Origin: Gemmobacter aquarius
GTDB lineage: Bacteria; Pseudomonadota; Alphaproteobacteria; Rhodobacterales; Rhodobacteraceae
DNA length: 64,000 bases
Direction: 5' to 3'
NCBI RefSeq assembly: GCF_003060865.1
Contig: NZ_CP028920.1
Location: forward strand, 134,761-198,760
The translations under genes were made by a program, and so were the position numbers. Below are positions 1 to 8,246 of this stretch, piece after piece. The notes beneath the pieces are model-generated. The model saw only the letters and a program-made list of their open reading frames with translations, did no database searches and was not told the origin of the DNA. How positions within the stretch are numbered: position 1 is the first letter of the stretch; each line of letters opens with the position of its first letter.

Positions 1-113
1 AAGCGCAAACCGGCCCGCAACGCCTCGGAGGCGTTCTGGTAGCGGCCCGAGGCAACCAAATCATCGATCAGCTTTGATTGGGGTTCGGTCAGCACAACGT
101 TGCGGGTGGCCAT
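1..113 (-). CDS. ParD-family antitoxin, N-terminal part (runs off the window)
   Basis: The minus-strand ATG at 113 opens a frame of 37 codons that leaves the window. Its beginning (MATRNVVLTEPQ, then LIDDLVASGRYQNASEALRAG) is the ribbon-helix-helix start of ParD/CopG-type antitoxins of type II toxin-antitoxin systems. These proteins bind their own operator and neutralise a ParE-type RNase/gyrase poison that is normally encoded just downstream, here outside the window. A 7-bp inverted repeat lies 18 bases upstream of the start. Family assignment is firm from the motif; the presence of the toxin is an inference. Confidence 0.85.
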   Translation of the reverse strand, partial: MATRNVVLTEPQSKLIDDLVASGRYQNASEALRAGLR

Positions 114-130
114 GCAGTGATCTCCGTTTG

Positions 131-149
131 ATTGGCAATATATGCCAAT
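131..149. promoter_or_regulatory. Inverted repeat upstream of the parD-like gene, probable operator
   Basis: ATTGGCA, a 5-base spacer, then TGCCAAT form a perfect 7-bp inverted repeat just upstream of the antitoxin start. Ribbon-helix-helix antitoxins usually autoregulate through such palindromes, so this is the likely operator. Binding is inferred. Confidence 0.5.
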
Positions 150-219
150 GGCGCCTGTCTGTCGAGAGAGGCTCGGCCAAACCGCAAGACGGCAGTGGCC
201 GAGCCAGAAATTAATCCCC

Positions 220-690
220 TCAGGCGGCGATACCCGCCTCCCCTGCCCTATCGCGCTCATTGCCGACGATCTGCAGCCTCGCATTGCGATAGCCCTCCCT
301 CGCGATCCAGAGCTCGGCCGCGGTAATGGATTCCGCCAGATGCAGCAGCTCGGTGTTGCCACCAAAGTCCAGAAGAACACGCACTTGTCCAGCTTTGGGT
401 TCCTCAGCCACCTCGAAGACCAGCCGACTGTCAGCCGAATGGCTGCGCATGATGGTGACAAGGATGACCCCCTCTGAGGAGAAGTTGCCCTCATGCAGCG
501 TGAAGGACGCCGGAGCCGTCCAGGTTGGATAAGGCCGCGGCGGTTCTTTCTTCACCAGGCGGCCAACACCGTTGGACCTTTCCCATGCCGCCAGCTTCTT
601 GGTGAAGCGTGCGGGCGGTTTGGGACTGCCGTCGGTGTAACGAATAAGCGCGCCCAAGGGCGCTGTGTCGATTATTGTGGTTGCAGACAT
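220..690 (-). CDS. Conserved hypothetical protein next to the ParB-like gene
   Basis: A 156-aa protein without a signal peptide or membrane segment. The start at 690 is supported by a GAGGA ribosome site a few bases upstream. I recognise no catalytic motif. It lies about 100 bases downstream of the large ParB-like gene on the same strand, separated by a stem-loop, so it is probably co-transcribed and may be a plasmid maintenance accessory. Codon use resembles that of the neighbours. Function unknown. Confidence 0.7.
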   Translation of the reverse strand: MSATTIIDTAPLGALIRYTDGSPKPPARFTKKLAAWERSNGVGRLVKKEPPRPYPTWTAPASFTLHEGNFSSEGVILVTIMRSHSADSRLVFEVAEEPKAGQVRVLLDFGGNTELLHLAESITAAELWIAREGYRNARLQIVGNERDRAGEAGIAA

Positions 691-756
691 GATTCCTCAT
701 CCTGAATGCGAGCTTTCGCACTCATCATATTGATATTGTTGTATTTCGTAGTTATT

Positions 757-778
757 GAGGGCGAGTTTCCCCGCCCTC
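757..778 (-). other. Stem-loop between the ParB-like gene and the downstream small gene
   Basis: GAGGGCG and CGCCCTC (7 bp each) flank an 8-base loop immediately after the stop of the ParB-like gene. No run of U follows on the minus strand, so a processing or attenuating hairpin is as likely as a terminator. Confidence 0.4.
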
Positions 779-789
779 GGGGGCTCAGA

Positions 790-2982
790 TCACTCCGCAG
801 CCATCATCGCGGTGCTTTCCACAGGCAGATCGGCCATCAGGAAGGCGGGCAAGTCGATCTCAGCGTCAATTTCAGCAGCGCCCAAGGGTTCTTCGTTCAA
901 AGCCCCCTGCCCTTCTGCTGCGTCATCCCCGTCCAGAGCGGCAAGATCACTACGCCGCAGAACCTCCGGCAACCAGCCGCTGCCCTTGAGCAAGCGCTCG
1001 GCTTCCGTCGCCATCTCGCCCTTCTTCAGATGGTCGAGCAGCTGTGCGGTGCCCTCCCCCTTCGCCTCACGCACAGCTTCAAGGATACGCGCCTTGGGAA
1101 CACGGTTCAGGTAATTGTCCGGTGTCGGCTCCCAGCCTGCCGCTACCATATCAAGATCGACAGCTTCAGCCACGATCTCAGACTGCGCCATGCGGCGGAC
1201 CAACCCACTGGCCGAGATGCCCGCCCCATAGGGGTTCACCTTCTCATGCAGAGCATTAATCCCGAAGCTCAGGCAATGCGCCAGCAGAGACAGACGGCTG
1301 GCCTGATCGAGGGCCGAGAGATAGTCCCAAAGCACGGCATCGTCGCCAAGCGGCAGATCGGCCTCCCAGGCAGCATGACGATCGTCCACCGCCTTGGCCA
1401 CCGGACTATCCTTCAGATCGGGGGCCTGTGCTGACATGTAGACGGGGCGCACAGATGCCTCCAAGCAACTGCCCGAAGCCCCGGAACTGCGGAAGGTGTC
1501 ATTGACCAGCTTCATCAGCAGAAGGGTCAGGGCAACGTCAGGCGAACGCCCAATCGCCTCCCGCAAGGCGAGGGTGCGATGTGCGGTCAGCTCCATCACC
1601 AGGCGCTCCGGCAAAGGCTTCAACGCGCCATCGTCCTCATCGTCTGGCAGACCGGCACTGATCGGCTGGCCCCCGGAAGTGATGATGGTGGTCGCAGACG
1701 AACCAGAGGGAAGCTGATAAGCCGAGACACCATCATCGGCCCCCTGCCCTTCCGCACCCAGTTCATCGCCAAAGTTGGCCACGGTCTCTTCGCGAGGCTC
1801 ATCCTCCGGCCGGACATAGCCGCGATGGGCAGCCAGGTTGCCATCCCGATCCAGCGTTACGAATACGCCGGCACGACCAACCTCGGCCGCATCAAAATTC
1901 AGCGGGCGCCGCTCGAAGGCTTCCATGGCAGCTTCCAGCTCGCCGAGCCGGGCGTCGATCTCTTCGGGGTATTCGTCCTGACCAGAGTATTCCTCTTCCA
2001 GTGCGCGATACTCGGCGAGCAGCTTGGCGTGCTCTGCAGCTTCATCAGCGCTCAGCGGTGAAGGATCGCCAACAAGACGCCGCAGACCGTGACTGTAGCC
2101 GTAAGGCAGATCGGTTGACACCTCGATCCACTTCCAACCCTCAGCGGCGATTGCCTGGGCCTCGGCTTGCAGCTTGTCCGCGACCAAACGGTCGAGCAGG
2201 GCAGGGTCCTCCAACCAGCCGCCATCATCGCCTTGGAAGAGATCACGCAAGACAACGCCACCCGCAGCATCATAGACATCAACACCGACAAACACTGCGC
2301 GCCGATCGGAGGCCCGCACAGAGGTCTCAGTCAACATGCGCCGGATGGAATAGGGCTCCTTGTTCCAGGAGTTCTTCACCGCATCCCAGACCTGCACCTG
2401 ACGCGCGTGATCGGGGTTCACCGTGAAGGCAATCAGCTGTTCCAGCGTCATGCCATCCTCGGCGTAGACCTCGAGCAGGGCAGGGGCCACGGACGCGAGT
2501 TTCAACCGCTGTTTCACGATCTGCGGCGTCACAAAGAAGGCCGCCGCGATCGCCTCCTCACCCTGACCCTTATCGCGCAAAGCAACAAAGGCGCGGAACT
2601 GATCGAGCGGGTGCAACGCAACGCGCTGCATGTTTTCAGCCAGGGAATCGTCCTCGGCCAGAATATCTGATGTCACATCACGCAACACACAAGGCACAGG
2701 CGCCGTCTTTGCCAAACGCTTCTGCTTTACCAGCAGCGACAGCGCCTGAAAGCGTCGACCGCCAGCCGGGATCTCGAACTTGCCGGTCTCGACGCCATCG
2801 GCATCTAATACAGGCCGCACGCTGAGGCCTTGCAACAACCCACGGCGAGCGATGTCCTCGGCCAACTCTTCTACCGACACACCGGCCTTGATGCGCCGGA
2901 CGTTGGACTGGCTCAGCACCAGCTTATCAAAGGGGATGTCCCGTGAGGACGACAGGGTGATCTTCTGGGCAGCTTGGGCCAT
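790..2982 (-). CDS. Large ParB/Spo0J-family nuclease-like protein
   Basis: A 730-aa protein. I chose the ATG at 2982 because GGAG lies 8 bases upstream; an in-frame start 78 bases earlier lacks this. Residues 12-120 carry the ParB N-terminal domain, with the GGRR motif around 74-77 that binds nucleotide in ParB proteins, then the helix-turn-helix region typical of KorB/ParB (about 140-190). A long acidic C-terminal part (about 250-730) goes far beyond partition ParB proteins of about 300 aa. It sits beside repABC, which has its own RepB, so it is probably not the main centromere protein. Large ParB-like proteins of this kind are common on alphaproteobacterial plasmids; their role is not settled. 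Confidence 0.8.
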   Translation of the reverse strand: MAQAAQKITLSSSRDIPFDKLVLSQSNVRRIKAGVSVEELAEDIARRGLLQGLSVRPVLDADGVETGKFEIPAGGRRFQALSLLVKQKRLAKTAPVPCVLRDVTSDILAEDDSLAENMQRVALHPLDQFRAFVALRDKGQGEEAIAAAFFVTPQIVKQRLKLASVAPALLEVYAEDGMTLEQLIAFTVNPDHARQVQVWDAVKNSWNKEPYSIRRMLTETSVRASDRRAVFVGVDVYDAAGGVVLRDLFQGDDGGWLEDPALLDRLVADKLQAEAQAIAAEGWKWIEVSTDLPYGYSHGLRRLVGDPSPLSADEAAEHAKLLAEYRALEEEYSGQDEYPEEIDARLGELEAAMEAFERRPLNFDAAEVGRAGVFVTLDRDGNLAAHRGYVRPEDEPREETVANFGDELGAEGQGADDGVSAYQLPSGSSATTIITSGGQPISAGLPDDEDDGALKPLPERLVMELTAHRTLALREAIGRSPDVALTLLLMKLVNDTFRSSGASGSCLEASVRPVYMSAQAPDLKDSPVAKAVDDRHAAWEADLPLGDDAVLWDYLSALDQASRLSLLAHCLSFGINALHEKVNPYGAGISASGLVRRMAQSEIVAEAVDLDMVAAGWEPTPDNYLNRVPKARILEAVREAKGEGTAQLLDHLKKGEMATEAERLLKGSGWLPEVLRRSDLAALDGDDAAEGQGALNEEPLGAAEIDAEIDLPAFLMADLPVESTAMMAAE

Positions 2983-3124
2983 CAGGTTTTCTCCACGACG
3001 GGCGCCGGGAGCCACTCTCCCGATCTCACTTCCCGCCACCCTCAAACCAACCATTCTCACACTTTCGTACTGGATATAGGTGCTAACGACAGACCGGCAG
3101 GGCGGCGCGTTTCAGTTGGATGAT

Positions 3125-4303
3125 TTATGTACCAACGCAAAGTTGGCCATGGCCAACTCTTGTCTTGGCGCAACCGGCTAGGATTCTCGATAGGTAGTTG
3201 TCTGGGCTTTTGACCTGGTCGATCTTGCAGGCCATTTGATCTGCCACCTGAATCGCTTTTTCTATGCCAAGCACAGACACCGCCCTACCCAACAGAGCGC
3301 TGTCTATTCTCAGCATCTTACCAAACTCAAATAGCAGCTGTAGGAGGCCGTGTTCTGTGGTGGGGTAGTCTGGATAAAAGGCCGGGATTTCGGTCAAGCA
3401 AGCCCATAGCTCTGTCATCGTGCGCGGGAAGGTTTTTTTTGTATATGATTTTTGAGTCTCTTTGTGCCGGACATTTTGCCCGTCTGAGGCGGTCGGTTTG
3501 TTCGAGTTAGAAGGCGGGGCTTGTTCTTGGCGTTGTTCGTGTTGCAGATCGTTGGCCGTGGCCAACTCTTCCAAATGCGGTACGCTTGGAGTGACTACCT
3601 TACTTTGCAGGATGCATTTGAGTCTGCTGATGACGCTGCTTGCCTGAAGTACAGTGACTCCGGTTCGACGCATAAAGTTGCGGGCGGCTTCGACGAACTC
3701 TAGGGTCTCGCCGTGCAGGCATAGGGAGAGGCATTCACCGCGCAGTTTTTGGATGTAGGCTTTCATGCCTCGAAGTTCGTCGGCTTCCTGACGATGTTTC
3801 TGAGACAGTGCAAGGATTTCGCCAGACCGTGCGAGCAGGGGCGACAGGTCGATGCCGAACGCGCCGATGACTTTACCGTTGCGCATAATTGGGAATCGTT
3901 TGCCGTTGGCGCTGTCTCGCCGTTGGATTAGGTTCGCAGCTTCAAGTTTCTCAAGGTGTCGCCGAAGTTGCCTGTCCGTTATGCCTTTCGCGCGGAAACA
4001 TAAAGTGTCGTTGCAAGCGAACACGGTCAGCAGGGTGAGTGGCGTGATTGGGCTGTCATTCCCTGTTTTCGGATCGTTGCAGGGAAGGCAGCTCAAGAGT
4101 GCGTCAAGCACAACGACTGAAGGCGGCCGCAGGCCCAGTGCGCGACCTGTGGTGTTGACCGCCGCCATAAGCGCGCGCCGCGTTACAGGTACGAAGTGTG
4201 GCTGGTGTTCGATCGTGCCAATACCGGCGAAAGAATCGAAGATTGAAGGCGCACAACTCAGGTGTGCCTCGACCTCGATGGTCGTGACTGCTTCTTGTTC
4301 CAT
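3125..4303 (-). CDS. repC: Replication initiator RepC
   Basis: A 392-aa protein with the RepC layout of repABC plasmids: an N-terminal winged-helix DNA-binding domain (about 35-180, including TDRQLRRHLEKLEAANLI) and a C-terminal domain after a less conserved linker. RepC starts replication at an origin inside its own gene. It is the last gene of repA-repB-repC on the minus strand and is separated from repB by 230 bases that hold the antisense RNA. Two parS-like palindromes (3142-3157, 3551-3566) and an AT-rich stretch (3431-3465) lie inside the gene. Confidence 0.93.
   Translation of the reverse strand: MEQEAVTTIEVEAHLSCAPSIFDSFAGIGTIEHQPHFVPVTRRALMAAVNTTGRALGLRPPSVVVLDALLSCLPCNDPKTGNDSPITPLTLLTVFACNDTLCFRAKGITDRQLRRHLEKLEAANLIQRRDSANGKRFPIMRNGKVIGAFGIDLSPLLARSGEILALSQKHRQEADELRGMKAYIQKLRGECLSLCLHGETLEFVEAARNFMRRTGVTVLQASSVISRLKCILQSKVVTPSVPHLEELATANDLQHEQRQEQAPPSNSNKPTASDGQNVRHKETQKSYTKKTFPRTMTELWACLTEIPAFYPDYPTTEHGLLQLLFEFGKMLRIDSALLGRAVSVLGIEKAIQVADQMACKIDQVKSPDNYLSRILAGCAKTRVGHGQLCVGT
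3142..3157. promoter_or_regulatory. parS: parS-like 16-bp palindrome (site 1)
   Basis: GTTGGCCATGGCCAAC is a perfect palindrome with the GTT...AAC ends of RepB centromere sites on repABC plasmids. It lies in the last codons of repC. Two further copies with one or two changes occur in the repABC region. Confidence 0.8.
3431..3465. other. AT-rich segment within repC, candidate oriV
   Basis: A T-rich run (eight T in a row) followed by TATATGATTTTTGAG stands out in otherwise GC-rich sequence in the middle of repC. Known repABC origins lie in an AT-rich part of repC, so this is the best candidate for the melting region. Inferred from position and composition only. Confidence 0.5.
3551..3566. promoter_or_regulatory. 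parS: parS-like 16-bp palindrome (site 2)
   Basis: GTTGGCCGTGGCCAAC differs from site 1 by one central base and is otherwise palindromic. It lies within repC. Confidence 0.75.
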
Positions 4304-4346
4304 CTGTTTTCAGACAGCAAAAGGATACCGGTCACCGAAATCGGTG

Positions 4347-4437
4347 TTGCAGTGATTCGATTTTTTGGGTACCAATAGATTGCGAGTAAATCGGGACCCT
4401 CTGGAGTGCTTCACCGCCTTCGGGGGGTTTCTTTTTG
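4347..4437 (+). ncRNA. Counter-transcribed RNA (incompatibility RNA) between repB and repC
   Basis: On the strand opposite to repABC, TTGCAG (4347-4352), a 17-base spacer and a weak -10 TACCAA (4370-4375) are followed at 4413-4428 by a stem with a C(UUCG)G tetraloop and then a T-rich tract. Starting near 4382 and ending near 4437, this gives a transcript of about 56 nt, the size and place of the ctRNAs that repress repC and set incompatibility in repABC plasmids. Promoter boxes are weak; position and terminator are convincing. Confidence 0.7.
4411..4437 (+). terminator. Rho-independent terminator of the ctRNA
   Basis: ACCGCC, loop TTCG, GGGGGT with one G-G mismatch, then TTCTTTTT. Read on the plus strand it ends the antisense RNA upstream of repC. 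Confidence 0.7.
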
Positions 4438-4484
4438 CGCTACGTCTGCCTCCTTTTTGATTGTTTCTTGCCTGTTTGACTAGG

Positions 4485-4500
4485 GTTGACCATGGCCAAC
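4485..4500. promoter_or_regulatory. parS: parS-like palindrome (site 3) after repB
   Basis: GTTGACCATGGCCAAC has one mismatched pair. The symmetry extends to AGGG/CCCT on both sides (4482-4503), making it the longest palindrome of the three. It lies between repB and repC, a usual place for the RepB centromere. Confidence 0.8.
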
Positions 4501-4533
4501 CCTATAAAGATCAATCACTTAACCGTTTCGGCG

Positions 4534-5490
4534 TCATGATTTTTCTTTCCACTCCTTGTAGAGGCGCTCAAGCTGCGTCTCCACGAAGTTGATGAACCCG
4601 CGCTCCTTTTTGTCGGAAACCTCGATCAAAAGACGTTGGCCTTTGGACCTGAAAGCCACCGAAGTTGCGTGCATCTTGTTGAGCGGGGCAGGGGAGGGGC
4701 CCTTGGCGGCAGACTCCGCTGCGTTCTGCTGTGCATCCGCAACCTTCTGCAGCGCATCGATGACAGCGCTGAGCTTCTCTGCCGCAGTGCCTTCTTCAGG
4801 AACAAGCAAGAGGACAGAACTGTCTGAAGGGGCGTTTTCGGTTTTGACCAGACGACGCAGTTCCAGCCATGGGCGACGGCCTGCTTCATGCGCGGCGCCA
4901 ATTTTGTAGATCACTGCGTCGGGCACGTCTCGGGCAACGCCAATCAGTTTGCTTAGCGTTCCCTTGTCGACAGCTAGCACATCGCCGATCTCGGCCCGGG
5001 TGAAGCCCTGGTCCTCTAGCTTGGTGGCGAAAATGGCTTGTTCGATGAAGCTGCGTTCTAGGCGCGCAGAGTTTTCCAGGGCCTGTGAGACAAGCGCCTC
5101 ACGGTGGTCCATTTCCTTGACATAAGCCTTGACCTTGATCCCAAGCACGCGGCACGCGGCAATTCTGCGGCGTCCGTAAACCACCTCATAGCGAGGGCCA
5201 GGGCCACGGCGATAGCGGAGCAGTGCAGGGAGCTGTTGTCCTGATGTCCTGATAGACTCGATCAGATCATCAAGCCCTTCGGATACGTCAAAACGATCCG
5301 CGATTTCAGAATCGCCGATCTCATTGACATCTACGTCCTGGGCGGCTTGTGCCGAGACCTGAGAAAGGACGTCTGACATGCTCCTCAGGGAACGAGGCGA
5401 GCTTTCGTCCACCTTCGACCCGGCCTCGGCAGCAACCAAAGGCTTTGAGCCCATTTGTGCTAGGCTCTTGGCAAGAAGATCACGCTTCAT
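4534..5490 (-). CDS. repB: Plasmid partition protein RepB (ParB family)
   Basis: A 318-aa centromere-binding protein. The ParB N-terminal domain contains GRRRIAACRVL (from residue 106), the arginine motif that binds CTP/nucleotide in this family. A helix-turn-helix follows at about 155-185 (FTRAEIGDVLAVDKGTLSKL). It acts with RepA on the nearby parS-like palindromes to segregate the plasmid. Its start overlaps the end of repA by 11 bases, showing co-translation. Confidence 0.93.
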   Translation of the reverse strand: MKRDLLAKSLAQMGSKPLVAAEAGSKVDESSPRSLRSMSDVLSQVSAQAAQDVDVNEIGDSEIADRFDVSEGLDDLIESIRTSGQQLPALLRYRRGPGPRYEVVYGRRRIAACRVLGIKVKAYVKEMDHREALVSQALENSARLERSFIEQAIFATKLEDQGFTRAEIGDVLAVDKGTLSKLIGVARDVPDAVIYKIGAAHEAGRRPWLELRRLVKTENAPSDSSVLLLVPEEGTAAEKLSAVIDALQKVADAQQNAAESAAKGPSPAPLNKMHATSVAFRSKGQRLLIEVSDKKERGFINFVETQLERLYKEWKEKS

Positions 5491-6706
5491 TTGTGCCCCC
5501 TCGACCCCATGCTGACTGGATCATCTTTTCAATGTCATTTGAAAAGCTCATCACCGACTCTAGGGCTCGCTCATAAGTCTTTCGGTTCTTGGTCGTAGCG
5601 AGGTCCACTTCGAAGATTGTCTTCTGCGAAAGGCCGGCCTCGCTAACCGCCGAAGACTTCACGAAGGGCGTCTTGATCACACTGTCGCCTAGCAATTGCC
5701 TGAGCCATTCAGACAAGTCCTGCTGCGTGCTGATAGCGGTGTCGAAGCGCGTCAGGAGGTAGGCGAAATTGTCATACGCGCCGATGCCACCGTTCGAGTA
5801 CAGGACTTCCAACACGCCCGACGCCATCGTCAGGAACTGGCTGGCCGAGGCCAGGTCGACACGCTCAGGGATGATGGTCATGAGAAGCGACGTCGATGCA
5901 CAGACCGCCGCCATCGTCAGATAGCCAAGCTGAGGCGGGCAGTCGATTAAAACGATGTCATAATCGTCTTCAACCTGTCGTAGCGAGTCGCGGATCCGAT
6001 TGAAGAAGACGGGTTGTTCGCCACGGCTCAGCGCGGTTGGAGTTTCGGTTTCGAATTCCGAGAGCATGATCCCGCCGGGCACTAGATCGAGGTTCGGGAA
6101 GTAGGTCTTGCGCAAAACGTCCACGATAGGCACCCGGGACGTTTCGCCATCGTTGTAGCGAATTGCATCATACAGCGTGCCGCCGTGACGGAAGTCGATC
6201 TCTGGCTGGTATCCAAAGAAGGTCGTCAGTGAGGCCTGAGGATCTGCATCGACCAAACACACACGGTATCCACGCAGGGCGAGCCTCATCCCGAGAGTCA
6301 CGGTGGTCGTAGTTTTGCTGGATCCGCCCTTGAAGTTGACGGTTGACCAGATCTGAAGCTTGTCACCTTGTCGCCGACCGGGAAGGAACTGAAACGGATC
6401 CTTTGCATTCTGAGCCAGAATGTTGCGGATCTGGAGAATGTTCTCGGCGGAATAAAGGCGCTTGTTACCCGGTCCCTGTTCGACTTCTGGAATTCTGCCG
6501 TCGAAATGCGCCTTGCGCAGATAGCCGTCGCTCACCCGCAACAACTCTCCGACCTCTGCGCTTGTGAAGGCGCGGAGTGTCTTTTCTTCCTTTGGTGCCA
6601 GAAAAAGCTTCGACATATGTTCAAGGGCTTCAGAAAGCCGCTCTGCGTCTGCCTTGAGCTTGTCATGCAACACTTGGTGCATCATCATTCGCCTGTCTCG
6701 AGACAT
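5480..6706 (-). CDS. repA: Plasmid partition ATPase RepA (ParA family)
   Basis: A 408-aa ParA-type ATPase. A MerR-like helix-turn-helix at about 46-80 (FTSAEVGELLRVSDGYLRK) precedes the deviant Walker A motif KGGSSKT (126-132) and a Walker B region (DIVLIDCPPQLG). RepA moves plasmid copies with RepB and represses the repABC operon. It is the first gene of the operon. The run of Met codons at residues 7-9 offers alternative starts. A DnaA box and short repeats lie upstream. Confidence 0.94.
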   Translation of the reverse strand: MSRDRRMMMHQVLHDKLKADAERLSEALEHMSKLFLAPKEEKTLRAFTSAEVGELLRVSDGYLRKAHFDGRIPEVEQGPGNKRLYSAENILQIRNILAQNAKDPFQFLPGRRQGDKLQIWSTVNFKGGSSKTTTTVTLGMRLALRGYRVCLVDADPQASLTTFFGYQPEIDFRHGGTLYDAIRYNDGETSRVPIVDVLRKTYFPNLDLVPGGIMLSEFETETPTALSRGEQPVFFNRIRDSLRQVEDDYDIVLIDCPPQLGYLTMAAVCASTSLLMTIIPERVDLASASQFLTMASGVLEVLYSNGGIGAYDNFAYLLTRFDTAISTQQDLSEWLRQLLGDSVIKTPFVKSSAVSEAGLSQKTIFEVDLATTKNRKTYERALESVMSFSNDIEKMIQSAWGRGGTNEA

Positions 6707-7128
6707 CTCTTAAGCGTTACCCGTGATCTGCAGTCGATCGGTGCCAGCAGGAACGCAGTGGACGTCGTTTTCTTAGTTTTCGCGTTACAGATATGACGCC
6801 CGTCGGGAAGAAACTCAAGGCAAATCTTGTGCAGCTATCTTGTGCTTTCTGCGGACCATGGCACCATATGATGCGAAAAGGCTAACGTGACCTGTTAAAG
6901 ATTGGGTGTAGGACATTGTAAAGATTACAGAAAATGTCGCGAGACTTATCCACAGGACCCGACGCCCTTGAACCTACGCGTGATGCTTGGAAAATCTCTG
7001 ACCAGGCTCAGTAACGCTGTAGCAGACCTGACCACGGCAATCGTGTTCGCGTGAGCATCGCAAGCGATTCTTCGTCTGAGCCCGTCGGTAGAATGCCTTT
7101 TGGCCTATTGGGCACCGAAAAGCGTTAC
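6707..7128. promoter_or_regulatory. Upstream region of repA with DnaA box and short repeats
   Basis: This gene-free interval between repA and the recombinase gene holds a perfect DnaA box TTATCCACA (6946-6954) and two near-identical direct repeats, TGTTAAAGATT (6893-6903) and TTGTAAAGATT (6916-6926). It should contain the repABC promoter and the RepA operator. I could not place -35/-10 boxes with confidence. Confidence 0.5.
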
Positions 7129-8052
7129 CTAATACAACAGTCTCAACTTCTTCGCCCGCTCCAAGATCATCTTGACCGATGACGGCTCCCACTTGCTGCG
7201 GCCCCTAGGTGTCCGTTCGCGCATGGTCTCTAGCCGGTCGCAGATGGCTTGAAGAGTCATCTTGGGATCTGCGCCTTTGATGCCCGCGACGATGGCGGGC
7301 AGGCGATCATCCTTGTCGGATGCGGTCGCACGGGAAAGGACAGTGTCTGGCAGCAGGCCTTCGCGGACGAAGGTTTTGGCAGCACGGATCAGGCGGGGCA
7401 GGGACCAAGGCTGCGCCTCGCTCGGCAGACCTGAATTGACGATGCGCAGCACGTCTTCCCAAGGCAGGCCCGGTCTCAGACGGCGCACTTCCGGCACCCA
7501 CTGTTCAGCACTGGCATTCAGTTTCTGGAAATGGCTTTCCACTCGCGCGGCTCTTGCCTTGCGGATTGCCACGGGGTCGCCCGCCTTTAGGCCTGGGTTG
7601 CCGCCAACCCGCCCTTCTGCCTTCGCAGATCGCAACCCGGCCTTGGTGCGCTCGCGTATCAAGGTCCGTTCAAACTCGGCGGCCGCACCCAGAACCTGCA
7701 AGGTGAACTTGCCCTGAGGCGACGCCGTGTCGATTGGATCCTGCAAGGACCGGAAATGTGCGCCTTTCGCCTCCAACCGCTCAATGATCTCCAAGAGGTG
7801 AGAGAGTGAACGGGCCAGGCGGTCGATCCGAACCACGACAAGTGTATCGCCAACGCGCAGTTGATCCAGCACACGCGCCAGAACAGGCCGGGTGCGACTG
7901 CCGCCCGAGGCTTGCTCTTCGGCAATTTCCACGCAGCCTGCGGAGCGCAACTCCAGAACTTGGGGCAGGGCGGTTTGATCTTCGGTGGAAATACGCGCGT
8001 ATCCGATGAGTGGCACGGGGCAGGGGGCCTCTTTTGCAATTGCGGATGTCAT
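7129..8052 (-). CDS. Serine recombinase (resolvase/invertase family)
   Basis: A 307-aa protein from the ATG at 8052; upstream in-frame Met codons would add an extension not seen in the family. The resolvase catalytic domain begins at residue 16 with GYARISTEDQ (nucleophile Ser22), followed by VVRIDRLARSLSHL and the region ending AAEFERTLIRERTKAGL. The C-terminal 130 residues are longer than in Tn3 resolvases and look like a DNA-binding extension. Such enzymes resolve plasmid multimers or transposon cointegrates. Next to repABC, multimer resolution is the likely job. No paired res sites were identified. Confidence 0.88.
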   Translation of the reverse strand: MTSAIAKEAPCPVPLIGYARISTEDQTALPQVLELRSAGCVEIAEEQASGGSRTRPVLARVLDQLRVGDTLVVVRIDRLARSLSHLLEIIERLEAKGAHFRSLQDPIDTASPQGKFTLQVLGAAAEFERTLIRERTKAGLRSAKAEGRVGGNPGLKAGDPVAIRKARAARVESHFQKLNASAEQWVPEVRRLRPGLPWEDVLRIVNSGLPSEAQPWSLPRLIRAAKTFVREGLLPDTVLSRATASDKDDRLPAIVAGIKGADPKMTLQAICDRLETMRERTPRGRSKWEPSSVKMILERAKKLRLLY

Positions 8053-8246
8053 GAGTAAACGACCGTTTGAAAACGAATGCAAGGGTGCGTTCTGTGGTGT
8101 TGATCGCCAGAAAGCCCTTGGTTTCCATAGACTGACCACGACCAGATATCTCTCCACGGACACCTCGCGCGCGTGCTCCGTGAAGCGTATCTGTAGCCTT
8201 ACTAAAAACTCTTTGGTAATCTGCAAAATACGACTATTTTGCACAT

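Noticed and set aside
3433..3440. Run of eight T as a possible terminator in repC
   Set aside because: No preceding GC stem; better read as part of the AT-rich origin candidate.
8064..8075. Short palindrome CGTTTGAAAACG upstream of the recombinase, possible res site
   Set aside because: Only 5-bp arms and no second or third copy spaced as in resolvase sites.
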